Positions 1-10,628 of a DNA stretch of 64,000 nt are shown piece by piece. Each line of letters opens with the position of its first letter. The stretch's first letter is position 1. Below the pieces are notes generated by a model. It saw only the letters and a list, made by a program, of their open reading frames with translations. It did no database searches and was not told where the DNA came from. The stretch comes from Ryuthela nishihirai (taxonomy: Eukaryota; Arthropoda; Arachnida; Araneae; Heptathelidae), in contig JAWZYU010000027.1 of the NCBI GenBank assembly GCA_038380435.1, forward strand, positions 5,639,156 through 5,703,155. The letters are read 5' to 3'. A program made the position numbers and the translations under genes.

Positions 1-332
1 ATCTTTCAAAAGGGAAATGATACAGAAGTTATCAAAAAGTAAACAAATAAAAATTACTCACTTTTTTAAGTGATGTTTTGTAATTGAAATGATGTCGAAT
101 ACATAGATTTTAGTCAAGTTATAGATAATATTTGTTTTTACATATTTTCAAGCGTACCTTATGTACGTAAATAAAATAATAAATATATGTACTTATTAAG
201 ATGTATAACTACGTTATGTGAATTTAATAAAACACTTAAAAATAAATTGGTTTTTTTATTAAAATACATAATATATATAGTTGATGGGATGTTTCAGTAT
301 GTAGCTCAAATCGTTCTGAGTAAATTTATTGT
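1..332. other. A+T-rich sequence without recognisable gene
   Basis: No coding region, RNA gene or repeat could be supported here. The sequence is low-complexity A/T-rich. Confidence 0.5.
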
Positions 333-424
333 GTCGCCACCGCGCCGCTCGGTATAACGCGGTTCACCTTATAACGCGGGTGTTGTTTCCCGCCCGACAT
401 GCGCGTTATATCGGGGGTCCACTG
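333..424. mobile_element. pogo/Tigger-like DNA transposon end fragment
   Basis: A short CpG-rich block ends in GGGGGTCCACTG followed by TA. Inverted, this reads CAGTGGACCCCCGATATAACG, which resembles termini of pogo/Tigger-type elements that insert at TA. Only one end is visible, so this is a relic or a small MITE whose other end is degraded. Family assignment is inference from the terminal sequence. Confidence 0.4.
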
Positions 425-426
425 TA

Positions 427-1507
427 TTTTAGAATCCTGTATTTGATAAATCGTGATCAATTCTTCAGGAGGTTAAGATAATGACAGAAGAATGAAGCAG
501 GAGACAATGAAAACATTTTTGCAAATATCTCCCAGATTTAGAGCAAAAGAAATGCATGGATTACTGTGGCATATCTTAGTTGCTTGCCCACATAATTTTT
601 TCCCTAATTGTCGTATCTAATTTATTTTTGAACTCCACACGAAATTATATGGAAAAATCTATTCACCAAAATCAAAATGATCGAGAAAACTATTTCGATA
701 ATTAATTAGGGACAAGCGCACCCACAATGAAATACAAAGAAATGCTTAAAAGAATCAGAGAATGATATTTTATTTTTGGTTAAACTCTTCGTAGCAGTTA
801 CTTCTGATTCCTCCTCCAAAGCCTTACCTAATTTGGCATCACTCTTTGCAATTTCATTAAATTGGTTGCATCGTTATTTACTTTTTCTAATCTGCTCTTA
901 ATTGAACTTTAAGCAATCGCGCAGATTTTCCAAATTGCTAAGAAAACAAATGGGAAGCAATTCAACTTTTGCTAAGAATTTCGTTTAAAACCTTCATTCT
1001 GATTAATGACCAGAATTACAATCTGAAATCTTAATGCGAGTTTAATCCTCGTTTCTCTTTCTTGGTCTTCAACGGTTAAATGAACTTGAAGCATTCAGAA
1101 GATGATTTTAAGATGTTCCCTAAACTGAGATGTTGGGTGGAAAGATAATTGAAAGATTTATCATGTCGTGTCTTAGTCTTAAGCCTCCATAACGATATCG
1201 TAAACATCATCGCTAAACCTTAACCACGAAAAATTCTTATGTCACATCATAGTGTTAAATTTTTATGAAAACTTTGTCTTGTTAGATATATGGAATAATG
1301 CAAAGTGCTGAAACATATTTAATATTATATCTAGTTATTACTTTCATTATTTTTATTCATTTTTACTTTCCTTATTATTATTTTTATTATGTGATAATCA
1401 AAGAGATAACTGTGCAAATTTAGATAATAATTTCAACTTAATTTAGATCCATTTTCGAAAAATTTTTTGACCCGAAAAGTTGTAGTCGAAACACAGAAAG
1501 AGAATTG
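427..1507. other. intergenic sequence, nothing recognised
   Basis: Roughly 1 kb of A+T-rich DNA with short, stop-ridden frames. No splice-bounded exon, tRNA or repeat was recognised. Confidence 0.5.
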
Positions 1508-1509
1508 TA

Positions 1510-1681
1510 CAATCGCTCAAAAAAGTATCCGAACACTATGGTTGATTACAGAATTCAGAAAAAATATCTGGCAACGATTTTTTTTAGAAATTAGTGATCT
1601 GGCAACTTCGTGTCACGTGACAGATATTTTTTCTGAATTCTGTAATCAACCATAGTGTTCGGATACTTTTTCGAGCGACTG
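1510..1681. mobile_element. palindromic MITE, copy 1 (internally deleted)
   Basis: Terminal repeat CAATCGCTCAAAAAAGTATC, with its inverse GATACTTTTTCGAGCGACTG at the right end, flanked by TA on both sides. The right arm lacks about 40 bp next to the centre: TGTCACGTGACA runs directly into GATATTTTTTC. The copy is therefore 172 bp instead of about 214. The TA duplication and CAGTNNNNNNCAAAAAAGTATCC-type end suggest mobilisation by a Tc1-like transposase. Confidence 0.85.
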
Positions 1682-1994
1682 TACCTCACGTATGCGCTTT
1701 GCACTAATTAAATGGGGAGTGCATTTACTGATTTTGTGAAAGTTGGTCAAGTAATGAACAAATTAATCTTGTGAATAATTTACGTACATACATAAATAGT
1801 CCTCAAGCCCCCCCCCCATATGCTATGGAAGTCCAACTGGACTGTGCAACCTATTCGTAACGAATAACTGGAAAATCCAGAATATAGGAATAATCAGTTA
1901 AATAGATCAAAGTAAGCAACACAAAAATTTAGACTTTTGAATACCATGGTCGGATCTAGAAAAATATTGGATTTAAGGGTTTGGAATAGGTTTC

Positions 1995-2167
1995 AGCCGT
2001 CCCGTGGCCGAGTGGTTAGCGCGCTTGGCTGCAAATCTAAGGGACCTGGGTTCGAGTCCCGGGTCAAGCATGGATGTATGTGTCGTTTTTCTGCTGAGGT
2101 CCTGCCATCCTCTCAGACCTTCTACTGTGGCATATAAACTGACAGGCTCCTGTCAGACCTCTGTGGC
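1995..2167 (+). mobile_element. SINE-B, tRNA-derived, copy 1
   Basis: The head GTGGCCGAGTGGTTAGCGCG is a tRNA-like A box and GGTTCGAGTCC is a B box. A ~100 bp body follows (GCATGGATGTATGTGTCG, then CAGACCTTCTACTGTGGC). The same unit recurs inverted at 8,537 and 40,540. The 3' end is cut by a truncated palindromic MITE. It could be mistaken for a tRNA gene, but the anticodon stem is imperfect and the body is shared between copies. Confidence 0.75.
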
Positions 2168-2303
2168 AATTAGTGATCTGGCAACCTTCGTGTCACGTGA
2201 CACGAAGATTGCCGGATCGCTAATTTCTAAAAAAATCGTTGCTAGATATTTTTTCTGAATTCAGTAGTCAACCATAGTGTTCGGATACTTTTTTGAGCGA
2301 CTG
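2168..2303. mobile_element. palindromic MITE, copy 2 (left arm missing)
   Basis: Starts at AATTAGTGATCTGGC, continues through the central palindrome CACGTGACACGAAG and the complete right arm to GAGCGACTG plus TA. About 75 bp of the left arm is absent. The break point matches the truncated copy at 18,755. Confidence 0.8.
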
Positions 2304-2561
2304 TACGTTAGTACCGTCTCCTACAACAGTCAAGACGCAACTGTCTTTTTCAAAGTTAATTTCCGTTGTTGGAAATATCGCCAGTACGGTCACGTGATGT
2401 ATTTCGGGGGTTGTAAGGCTCACTCGGCCCAATCAGGTACGACCACATTCCAAGCTAGGGGTGGCCTTTCTATAATGCAACTCCGAACGCCGGACTTTAC
2501 TAAACACTTCCACCCGGTTCGGAGCTGCCCTTCTTGTTGCTAGGCAAGGCTCTGCCGAAAA

Positions 2562-3200
2562 ATGGCGCTCCTGTCTTGCCCTGGGCAATCGAGTCCCTAT
2601 AGCGTAAATTCAGAGAAGGACGAAGACTTTCCTCGTGCAGGAAGTTGGGTTGGGTTGTTTTACCTCTGAGCGGAACTTTTTTGCACACCATGGGCTAAAT
2701 GGCCAGGTCACATGGACCCCGAAGGCTCAGAGAAGGTTGGGGGAGGGGACCCACTGGAACAGCTGTTGGGAGACAGATGGTAGCCTCCGTCAAGGCCATC
2801 CAGCGTGTTCTTTAACGTACACAGGGTATGGCTCTCGTGCAGGAAGACCGAAGGAGACCGTGAACGAGAGATCCACCGCTGCTGTTCGTGAACTCACTAT
2901 GGAAAACCCACACGTCATCGTTCAGGTAATACTTTTCGATGCCAGTGCATCGATTGGCAGTGTGGAAATAATTATTCATCAACATGTAAAATTTTGAAAG
3001 ATCTGTGCCAATGACCAACAAACTGACAGAAAAGCATAAAAGGTTTAGAATCAACTCGTGCGAGGAGATTCTGACAAAATGCTTGAACCTAGTGGCCACA
3101 AACTCCGAAAAAGACCGACAACTAAGTTTGGGTTGTGGAAGATGAACCGTGCACCCGAATCCTTTGACAAGACTTTCGCTCAAGGAAGAGGATATTCGAA
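2562..3200 (+). pseudogene. mariner-like transposase, N-terminal part, broken
   Basis: With the SINE at 2,645-2,833 set aside, the flanks read as a helix-turn-helix region typical of mariner-family transposases. Visible pieces are GRPKETVNERSTAAVREL followed by ENPHV. After a stop come the IIHQHVKF and KICA blocks and then MLEPSGHK, which match the usual order of mariner DNA-binding domains. The SINE introduces a stop and a frameshift, and further stops follow near 3,000. No DDE/D catalytic half is recognisable downstream. The first ATG (2,562) has a purine at -3 and G at +4, but the frame is dead. I first read it as a host first exon because of the CAG|GTAATA at about 2,926; the mariner match explains it better. 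Confidence 0.6.
2645..2833 (-). mobile_element. SINE-A, 5'-truncated, with 13 bp TSD
   Basis: Begins with the tail (TTGGGTTGGGTTGTTTTACC) and ends in the middle of the body, so the tRNA-like head is missing. Flanked by a perfect 13 bp duplication CTCGTGCAGGAAG (2,632-2,644 and 2,834-2,846). This is the mark of target-primed reverse transcription that stopped early. It splits the mariner-like frame. Confidence 0.9.
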
Positions 3201-3392
3201 TTTTTTTTCAATTCCCAAGGAGCGGTAGCCGTAGACACCTTACCTGCAAAAATGATTATAAATGACCAATAATACATCAATATTGTTTTGCCCAAAATGG
3301 TTAAAGAAATGAAGGAGCAGTGTCCAACAACAGGCGTGTCAACAGGCGTGTCACCTCTCCTTCTTCATGACCTTGCCAATTCTCCCAAAGAA

Positions 3393-3758
3393 AGTGGGGA
3401 TTCTCAGCAGGTAGTGGGCCAGGCTTGTAATCTGCAGTTCTCAGGTTCGAGTCCCAGTTGGGCTAGCATAAAGATTTCTCTCTTGAAAACTCTTCGACCT
3501 GAGCATAGTCAGTAGGGGACACTGATGGGCTTGGAAAGGCCGCCATCTCTCGGATCAGACATTAAGCCATGGCTCCATGTGCGGGAGAGCCATACCTTGT
3601 ACACGTTAATGAACACATTAGATGGCCTTGACGAGAGGCTACCATCTGTTTCCCAATGGCTGTGCAGTGGGTCCCATCCCCCAACTATCTTTGAGCCCTC
3701 GGGGTCCTTAAGACCTAACCATTTAGCTCATTATGTGCAAAAAAAGTGCCTCTCACAG
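3393..3758 (+). mobile_element. SINE-A, diverged older copy
   Basis: Shows GGTTCGAGTCCCAG (B box), AGTAGGGGACACTGATGGGC, and a degraded tail with AAAAAAAGTGCC. It has numerous substitutions against the young copies. No clear TSD. It abuts a second, inverted SINE-A. Confidence 0.8.
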
Positions 3759-4068
3759 GATTGGATTGTTTTACCGCTGAGCGGCACTTTTTTGCACACC
3801 ATGGGCTAAATGGCCAGGTCACAAGGACCCCGAAGGCTCAGAGAAGGTTGGGGGAGGGGACCCACTGGAACAGCTGTTGGGAGACAGATGGTAGCCTCCC
3901 GTCAAGGCCATCCAGCGTGTTCTTTAACGTGCACAGGGTATGGCTCTCCCGCACACGGAGCCACTGCTTAACGTCCCATCCGACGGACTGCGGCCTTTCC
4001 AAGCCCATCGGTGTCCCCTACTGACCGTGGGCAGGGCGGGGAAATTTTGCGGAGATAAATCTCAACGC
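3759..4068 (-). mobile_element. SINE-A joined to satellite array
   Basis: Tail (GGATTGTTTTACCGCTGAGC) and body are present, but the copy stops at GATAAATCTCAACGC. The first satellite monomer starts four bases later. The tRNA-like head has been lost at the junction. Both partners carry the hexamer CTCAAC at the breakpoint. Confidence 0.85.
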
Positions 4069-4072
4069 AAAG

Positions 4073-5364
4073 TACATTCAAGGCTCAACACATTTAATTA
4101 AATAACGAATTGCATTCAAGGCTCAACACTCTATGGCTCACTGGGAAGTACATTCAAGTCTCAACACATTTAATTAAATAACGAATTACATTCAAGGCTC
4201 AACACTCTATAGCTCACTGGGAAATACATTCAAGGCTCAACATATTTAATTAAATAACGAATTACATTCAAGGCTCAACACTTTATAGCTCACTGGGAAA
4301 TGCATTCAAGGCTCAACACATTTAATTAAATAACGAATTACATTCAAGGCTCAACACTCTATGGCTCACTGGGAAGTACATTCAAGGCTCAACACATTTA
4401 ATTAAATAACGAATTACATTCAAGGCTCAACACTCTATGGCTCACTGGGAAGTACATTCAAGGCTTAACACATTTAATTAAATAACGAATTACATTCAAG
4501 GCTCAACACTCTATGGCTCACTGGGAAGTACATTCAAGGCTCAACACATTTAATTAAATAACGAATTACATTCAAGGCTCAACACTCTATGGCTCACTGG
4601 GAAGTGCATTCAAGGCTCAACACATTTAATTAAATAACGAATTGCATTCAAGGCTCAACACTCTATGGCTCACTGGGAAGTACATTCAAGTCTCAACACA
4701 TTTAATTGAATAACGAATTACATTCAAGGCTCAACACTCTATAGCTCACTGGGAAATACATTCAAGGCTCAACACATTTAATTAAATAACGAATTACATT
4801 CAAGGCTCAACACTCTATGGGTCACTGGGAAGTACATTCAAGGCTCAACACATTTAATTAAATAACGAATTACATTCAAGGCTCAACACTCTATGGGTCA
4901 CTGGGAAGTACATTCAAGGCTCAACACATTTAATTAAATAACGAATTACATTCAAGGCTCAACACTCTCTGGCTCACTGGGAAGTACATTCAAGGCTCAA
5001 CACATTTAATTAAATAACGAATTGCATTCAAGGCTCAACACTCTATGGCTCACTGGGAAGTACATTCAAGTCTCAACACATTTAATTAAATAACGAATTA
5101 CATTCAAGGCTCAACACTCTATAGCTCACTGGGAAATACATTCAAGGCTCAACACATTTAATTAAATAACGAATTACATTCAAGGCTCAACACTCTATGG
5201 GTCACTGGGAAGTACATTCAAGGCTCAACACATTTAATTAAATAACGAATTACATTCAAGGCTCAACACTCTATGGGTCACTGGGAAGTACATTCAAGGC
5301 TCAACACATTTAATTAAATAACGAATTACATTCAAGGCTCAACACTCTATGGCTCACTGGGAAG
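4073..5364. repeat. 76 bp satellite array, 17 monomers with 380 bp higher-order repeat
   Basis: The array is exactly 17 x 76 bp. Each monomer is two 38 bp halves that both begin with TACATTCAAGGCTCAACAC. The first half continues TTTAATTAAATAACGAAT and the second CTATGGCTCACTGGGAAG. Diagnostic variants (GAATTGC, AAGTCTC with TATAGCTC, two TATGGGTC, then GGCTC) occur in the same five-monomer order at 4,605-4,984 and 4,985-5,364. That gives a five-monomer higher-order unit. No coding content. Confidence 0.97.
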
Positions 5365-6139
5365 TAGGGATCAATTCAATATTTTGCAAGTGAGGCAAAG
5401 CGTTTTCTTTGACAGAAATGCCAACGACGAAAATGGAGAACTCTTGGTTATTCTTATGATGGCCTTTTTTTTACCTTACCAATTAATCATCAAAACGAAT
5501 GACTGAACAAAATATTAGCCATACAATGCAGAAGAAATGCAGTCAAATCCAAGGTTTGACTATTTAGTTTATCTGTTATTGAATGGTTTTTGAATGTAGT
5601 TAGATCGATTGTAATTTAAAATTCTGTTCTACGATGAAGCTACAATTTACCTCAGAAATTGGGACGCATTCTTGGAAAAACTCTATTTTCTTTGTTTGAA
5701 AATGACAATGACCTTGGTAGCGGACTTGTTGTTAATTATATTTGACATGGCGATCCGGTGATTCTTTGATCCAGAATATAGCATACTGCTTTCATTCATC
5801 AACAATATAGCATCCTGCTAGCTGTTAATTGATCTCCAGCAGACCCGAGGGAGGTGGAGATGACGGGCTTAAACCTCCCCCCAAAAAGCTCTAATTAAAA
5901 CGAAAGAGCAAAAAAAACATTGAAACAAACTACTTGCCGTTTTGAAGGGAATATTTAGGAAAACCTTTTTAATGTTTAGTTTTGCGTGACATAATTTTGA
6001 AAAGATCGGGACCCCCTACCGAACAAAAAATTCTGGGTGCGAGCTTGTATCGAATCCACTTGAGCGAATCGATTCCATTTCTTAGTTCAATTACAAATAT
6101 AGAGCGTGTCTTAGTGGCTGCATTCAAATTACGTAGAAA
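5365..6139. other. unique sequence, nothing recognised
   Basis: A+T-rich DNA between the satellite and the next SINE. It contains a short C-run near 5,875. No gene supported. Confidence 0.5.
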
Positions 6140-6152
6140 CATCCCCATGTAG

Positions 6153-6537
6153 GGGCGGGGGTGGCTCAGTCGGTAGCGCGCCAGGCTCGTAATCTGTAGT
6201 TCCCAGGTTCGAGTCCCAGCTGGGTCAGCGTTGAGATTTATCTCCGCAAAATTCCCCGCCCTGCCCACGGTCAGTAGGGGACACCGATGGGCTTGGAAAG
6301 GCCGCCGTCCGTCGGATGGGACGTTAAGTCGTGGCCCCGTGTGCGGGAGAGCCATACCCTGTGCACGTTAAAGAACACGCTGAATGGCCTTGACGGGAGG
6401 CTACCATCTGTCTCCCAACAGCTGTTCCAGTGGGTCCCCTCCCCCAACCTTCTCTGAGCCTTCGGGGTCCATGTGACCTGGCCATTTAGCCCATGGTGTG
6501 CAAAAAAGTGCTGCTCCAGAGGTAAAACAACCCAACC
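6153..6537 (+). mobile_element. SINE-A, full-length reference copy, 13 bp TSD
   Basis: A 385 bp element. The head has A box GTGGCTCAGTCGG and B box GGTTCGAGTCC. The anticodon-like loop CTCGTAA sits on an imperfect stem; read as a tRNA it would carry CGT (Thr). The body contains CAGTAGGGGACACCGATGGG, TGTGCACGTTAAAGAACACG and CCCCTCCCCCAACCTTCTC. The 3' end is GCTCAGAGGTAAAACAACCC in young copies; here the CCGCTCAGAG part has changed to CTGCTCCAGAG. The TSD is CATCCCCATGTAG (6,140-6,152 and 6,538-6,550). It is a non-autonomous retrotransposon, probably transcribed by Pol III and mobilised by an unidentified LINE. Open frames across it are accidental. Confidence 0.95.
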
Positions 6538-6550
6538 CATCCCCATGTAG

Positions 6551-7258
6551 CATTTGCTTACATTAAAATGCGAATTTAAATACTTTTCAAAAAACCCTGA
6601 TTGAAAGAACAAGTTTTTTTTATAAAAGTAAACGAAAACTGTTGATGACGCAGGTTGATCTCACTGGAAGAAGCATTGTGCGGTTAATTCTAAATATTAA
6701 AGTACAAAGGTTAAAGTGATTAATCAACAGTGTCTGCTTATATGACAACAAAGCCAAAGTATACACGGCAAGATAATAGTCTTCGCTAAAGCTTCCAATT
6801 AAACTCAGTAATACACGCCTCACATAATGAGGCAAGGAGAAGCTTTCTCGCCTTGGTTATTTTGCAGCATATAGTAAAGAGATACTTCGGTCATCTTATT
6901 ATTACATTGCATAACTTTTAAGGACAATATCATTCTCTTGTAGGAATTAATGAGATCCATGATAGCGCAAGCAGCTTTTAAATTAAATTACGTTTTTTTT
7001 TGTTAAAAATACTCTGTCCTTATAGAAATATCAGGAATTTTGTTGGACTCTAAAAATGTTGGCTTCGAAAACCATGTTTTAAAGCATTTATCAAAAATGC
7101 AAAAACTTGTTAATTTAAGAACAATTTATTGGTAAATTTTCATAATGAAATTTAAATAATAAATAACACTATCATAACATAAGTTAGTTTGCTTCACAAG
7201 TGTAATTTATTCAGTTTTTTTGCATTCTTTATTTCTAAAAAAATTCCTTTTTTATATC
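6551..7258. other. A+T-rich sequence, nothing recognised
   Basis: Stop-rich in all frames. No repeat, RNA gene or exon supported. Confidence 0.5.
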
Positions 7259-7269
7259 CTTAGTTATTG

Positions 7270-7935
7270 GCACGCTCTTCCTACAGACAGGGAAGTAGGG
7301 GGGGGGTGCTAGGGGGAATGGGAGTAAGCCTACCCTCTAAAGTAAATCGGAGTTGGCAAAATTCGGAGGGACTTGGTAAAATACAGGTGAATTGTGAAAA
7401 ATTGGGATTTTTTTGTAAAATTAACGGGTGTTTGAGAAAATTTACGGCAGTTGGTAAAATTCGAAGCCACTTGGTAAAATACAGGTAAGGTGTGAAAATT
7501 GGGATTCTTTTTGTGAAATTAAAGAAAGTTGGCAAAATCGAGGCAATTTGGCAAAATTTAGAGAACGTGGCAAAATCTTGGAAGTTGGCAAAAATTCGAA
7601 GTGACTTGGTAAATTCAGGTGAGATTTAAAAACTTGGATTTTTTCTGTGAGATTATAGCGAGGCAAAATCTAGTAGAGTGGGCAAAAATCTGGGGCAGTT
7701 GGCAAAATTCCAAACCACTTGGTAAAATACAAGTAAGTTGTAAAAATTGGGATAGTTTTTGTAAAATCGATGCAACTTGGCGCACTCTTGGGATGTTGGC
7801 AAAATCGGGACAACTTGGCCAAATTCGAAGTGACTTGGCAAAATTCAGGTGAGATGTAAAAATTGAGATTTTTTTTCTGTAAAATTTTGGCTAGTTGGTA
7901 AAATTAAGGCAAATTGCAAAATATCTTGGGGGAGC
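7270..7935. repeat. degenerate tandem repeat, ~100-137 bp units
   Basis: The block ATTCGAAGTGACTTGGTAAA followed by TTCAGGTGAGATxTAAAAA and a T-run recurs at about 7,360, 7,459, 7,596, 7,709 and 7,825. Spacings are therefore about 99, 137, 113 and 116 bp. Shorter TTGGCAAAAT motifs fill the intervals. It looks like an old minisatellite with internal sub-repeats. Short open frames here are repeat translations. Confidence 0.75.
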
Positions 7936-8202
7936 TGTCAACATTTCCCCTCCGCATGGATCCTGGGAACGTCCCTGACAGAACCCATTATTAAATTTAT
8001 GTAAAGTACTTTTTTTTTTCAATTGGGCAAAATTTGATTTCCTAGTTGGGAAATTTTCGTTCTCTCCCCCCCCCCCACAACCATAGTCTTTTCGCTACGT
8101 CCATGCCTACAGAAACTGCTGGAGCGCAGGTAGCGAGATCCAGTTAAAACAAAGATGCAAAGAAATAGATTTTGCGAACAATCTGCTAAGTTTCTTAGGT
8201 AC

Positions 8203-9120
8203 AGTAAGAGGCGTAGGAACGTGTTGGCATCGGGGCAGTTGCCTAGGGCGCCGGAATCACATGGCGGTGCTGGACGGCACGAGCCGTTGCACAATATCTG
8301 ACGTTTATGTGCAAAATAAAATCGAATGATTAGCCGTCCGTAGTTCGTTGAATTTAATACGTATTGTTTATACCGTCGTTTCGTCAAGACAGCATATTAT
8401 AGATTTTCGTTATTTCCTACAAAAATATTTTTTTCCTTTTATCGCCCCCCCCCCCCCCCACTTTGCACCGCGCATACCATAAAACAGCTTTCGGGCGCAA
8501 TTTCAGACTGTTCATATTACTTTTACAAATCATAAATAAATACCCCTTCAAGCAGCTGCTTGCCACAGAGGTCTGAGGGAGACAGTTTATATGCCATAGT
8601 AGAAGGTCTGAGAGGATGGCAGGTCCTCAGAAGAAAAACGACACATACATCCATGCCTTACCCGGGGCTCGAACCCAGGTCCCTTAGATCAGTTGCTAAG
8701 CGCGCTAACCACTCGGCCATGATGCCGTTACAAAATAAAATTTTGTTACATAGGTATATTTTTCTTTGGGCGGGAGTTCATAATTTGTACATTATATTGA
8801 ATTATTATGTTTATAAACCCCGGGATTGTTTAAGATCAACATCAGGACACGAGCGTACATCATCATTTTGTTTCCTATCAATAGAGCTAGAACTGATTCA
8901 AAAAATTAATTTTTATGAGATTTTGCCAACGAAAAAGTAGGAAAAATTAGAATACTTTAAAAAAATAATTAATTGCAATTTCTTTGGCAACTCTTTATGT
9001 GCAGTTAATATTTATTATATATAAAATATAAATAACATGTGTATTTTTTTATCAATAACTGAACAAGGGCAGGCAATTACAAATTTGCCAAGGGCGCCAA
9101 AAGCCTAGCTACGCCTCTGG
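8203..9120. mobile_element. hAT-like non-autonomous DNA transposon (candidate)
   Basis: Left end CAGTAAGAGGCGTAGGAACG and inverted right end CAGAGGCGTAGCTAGGC share the GAGGCGTAG core. Both are followed inward by a GGGCGCC block. The flanks share GGTACA. The inside has no transposase and contains poly-C runs (about 8,440) and a SINE-B insertion. Terminal sequences of this kind are common in hAT-like elements; the assignment is inference. Confidence 0.4.
8537..8727 (-). mobile_element. SINE-B, copy 2
   Basis: In reverse complement it has head CATGGCCGAGTGGTTAGCGC, B box GGTTCGAGCCC, body CATGGATGTATGTGTCG and tail TGGCAAGCAGCTGCTTGA, then an A/T tail (TATTTATTTATG). Imperfect TTACAAA-type duplications flank it. 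It lies inside the hAT-like element and so is younger. Confidence 0.75.
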
Positions 9121-9404
9121 GTACAATAGCCTACTATGACTTTAAAGTTAATACTCAGATTCATTCAATATATACCATGTAGGAGGAAGCGAGAGGTAAG
9201 ATGGTTAATCCTTCCCATGAAATATTTAATAACGGAAAGAAGTAGAAAAAAAATAACCCACTTAGAAGCATGGAAAAAGCTTATATATTGCCGTATTCTG
9301 TGAAACTAAATAAATAATAATAGACTAACTCTGCAACTGCGTAACGCCTTCCGGTTGCCAGGTCGTCAAAGGAATCTATAAGTCTAAATGTATTTTACAC
9401 AATT

Positions 9405-10190
9405 ATGAGATTAGTTTTCATTGAATGGCAACTCCACCTTCACAGTAAACAATTCGTACGTTAACCCTCTAATTGTGATTTTGATAATGTTTTGTGCAAA
9501 GCATGGTACTGTGACCTTTGAACTTAAGTGCATCAGACGATCGAAAGAGTGGGTTGGGTTGTTTTACCTCTGAGCGGATGTTTTTGCACACCATGGGCTA
9601 AATGGCCAGGTCACATGGACCTCGAAGACTCAGAGAAGGTTGGGGGAGGGGACCCACTGGAACAGCTGTTGGGAGACAGATGGTAGCCTCCGGTCAAGGC
9701 CATCCAGGGTGTTCTTTAACGTGCACAGGGTATGGCTCTACCGCACACGGGCACGGCTTAACATCCCATCCGACGGACGGCGGCCTTTCCAACCCCATCG
9801 GTGTCCCCTACTGACCGTGGGCAGGGCGGGGAATTTTGCGGAGATAAATTTCAACGCTGACCCACTTGGGACTCGAACCTGGGAACTACAGATTACGAGC
9901 CTGGCGCGCCTCCGACTGAGCCACTCCCGCCCCATCGAAAGAGTGAATTATAATTATATACATATTGTGCTGTGAAATATTTCCGGAATTGCTGCATCAG
10001 CTGACTATAGGTGAAAATTTTTAATTGAAAATGCAATTTACTAGATTGTCAGAAGATTAATTTTCATTGAATGGCAACTTGATTGCATTGTCACCGTAAA
10101 AAATTCGTTAGGTTCCAATGGTTCTAATCGAGTGAATTATAGTGGTGTGCACTGAAATATTTTCCGGGACAGCTGCATTTTAAAATAAAT
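9405..10190. repeat. diverged tandem duplication, one unit split by SINE-A
   Basis: Unit 1 (about 9,405-9,551 plus 9,946-10,035) and unit 2 (about 10,045-10,190) share TTTTCATTGAATGGCAACT, the GTAAAxAATTCGT block, GAGTGAATTATA and CTGAAATATTTCCGG. Unit 2 lacks the SINE and so preserves a paralogous empty site. Confidence 0.6.
9552..9933 (-). mobile_element. SINE-A, full-length, 12 bp TSD
   Basis: Complete from the tail (GGTTGGGTTGTTTTACCTC) to the tRNA-like head, read inverted as GGGGCGGGAGTGGCTCAGTC. Perfect TSD ATCGAAAGAGTG (9,540-9,551 and 9,934-9,945). Confidence 0.95.
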
Positions 10191-10293
10191 TATCTTGGGC
10201 AAAAGATTAAATGGCTTTCTGTGCTGAGTCACTTCTCTGGAAGTAGCGAGCGAAGTGGACCAACAACGGGGCTGGCGGTCTAGAACGCAGGGA

Positions 10294-10614
10294 GTTGGGT
10301 TGTTTTACCTCTGAGCGGCACTTTTTTGCACACCATGGGCTAAATGGCCAGGTTACATGGACCCCGAAGCCTCAGAGAAGGTTCTGGAAGGGGACCCACT
10401 GGAACAGCTGTTGGGTCTCCCGCACACGGGGCCACGGCTTAACGTCCCATCCGACGGACGGCGGCCTTTCCAACCCCATCAGTGTCCTCTACTGACCGTG
10501 GGCAGGGCGGGGAATTTTGCGAAGATAAATCTCAACGCTGACCCAGCTGGGACTCGAACCTGGGAACTACAGATTACGAGCCTGGCGCGCTACCGACTCA
10601 GCCACCGCCGCCCC
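10294..10614 (-). mobile_element. SINE-A with internal ~75 bp deletion, 14 bp TSD
   Basis: Normal tail and head, but CAGCTGTTGGG joins directly to TCTCCCGCACACGG. The part of the body that holds the GTTCTTTAACGTGCAC motif is deleted. TSD CTAGAMCGCAGGGA at 10,280 and 10,615, with one mismatch. Confidence 0.9.
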
Positions 10615-10628
10615 CTAGACCGCAGGGA

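Noticed and set aside
1998..2071. tRNA gene in GTGGCCGAGTGGTTAGCGCG...GGTTCGAGTCC
   Set aside because: The anticodon stem is imperfect and the sequence continues into a body shared with other SINE-B copies, so it is a SINE head.
2562..2926. First exon of a host gene with donor CAG|GTAATA
   Set aside because: Protein pieces match the helix-turn-helix region of mariner transposases, and decayed mariner sequence continues past the supposed donor.
4073..5364. CRISPR-like array (regular direct repeats)
   Set aside because: Eukaryotic context, no unique spacers, whole monomers are repeated; it is a satellite.
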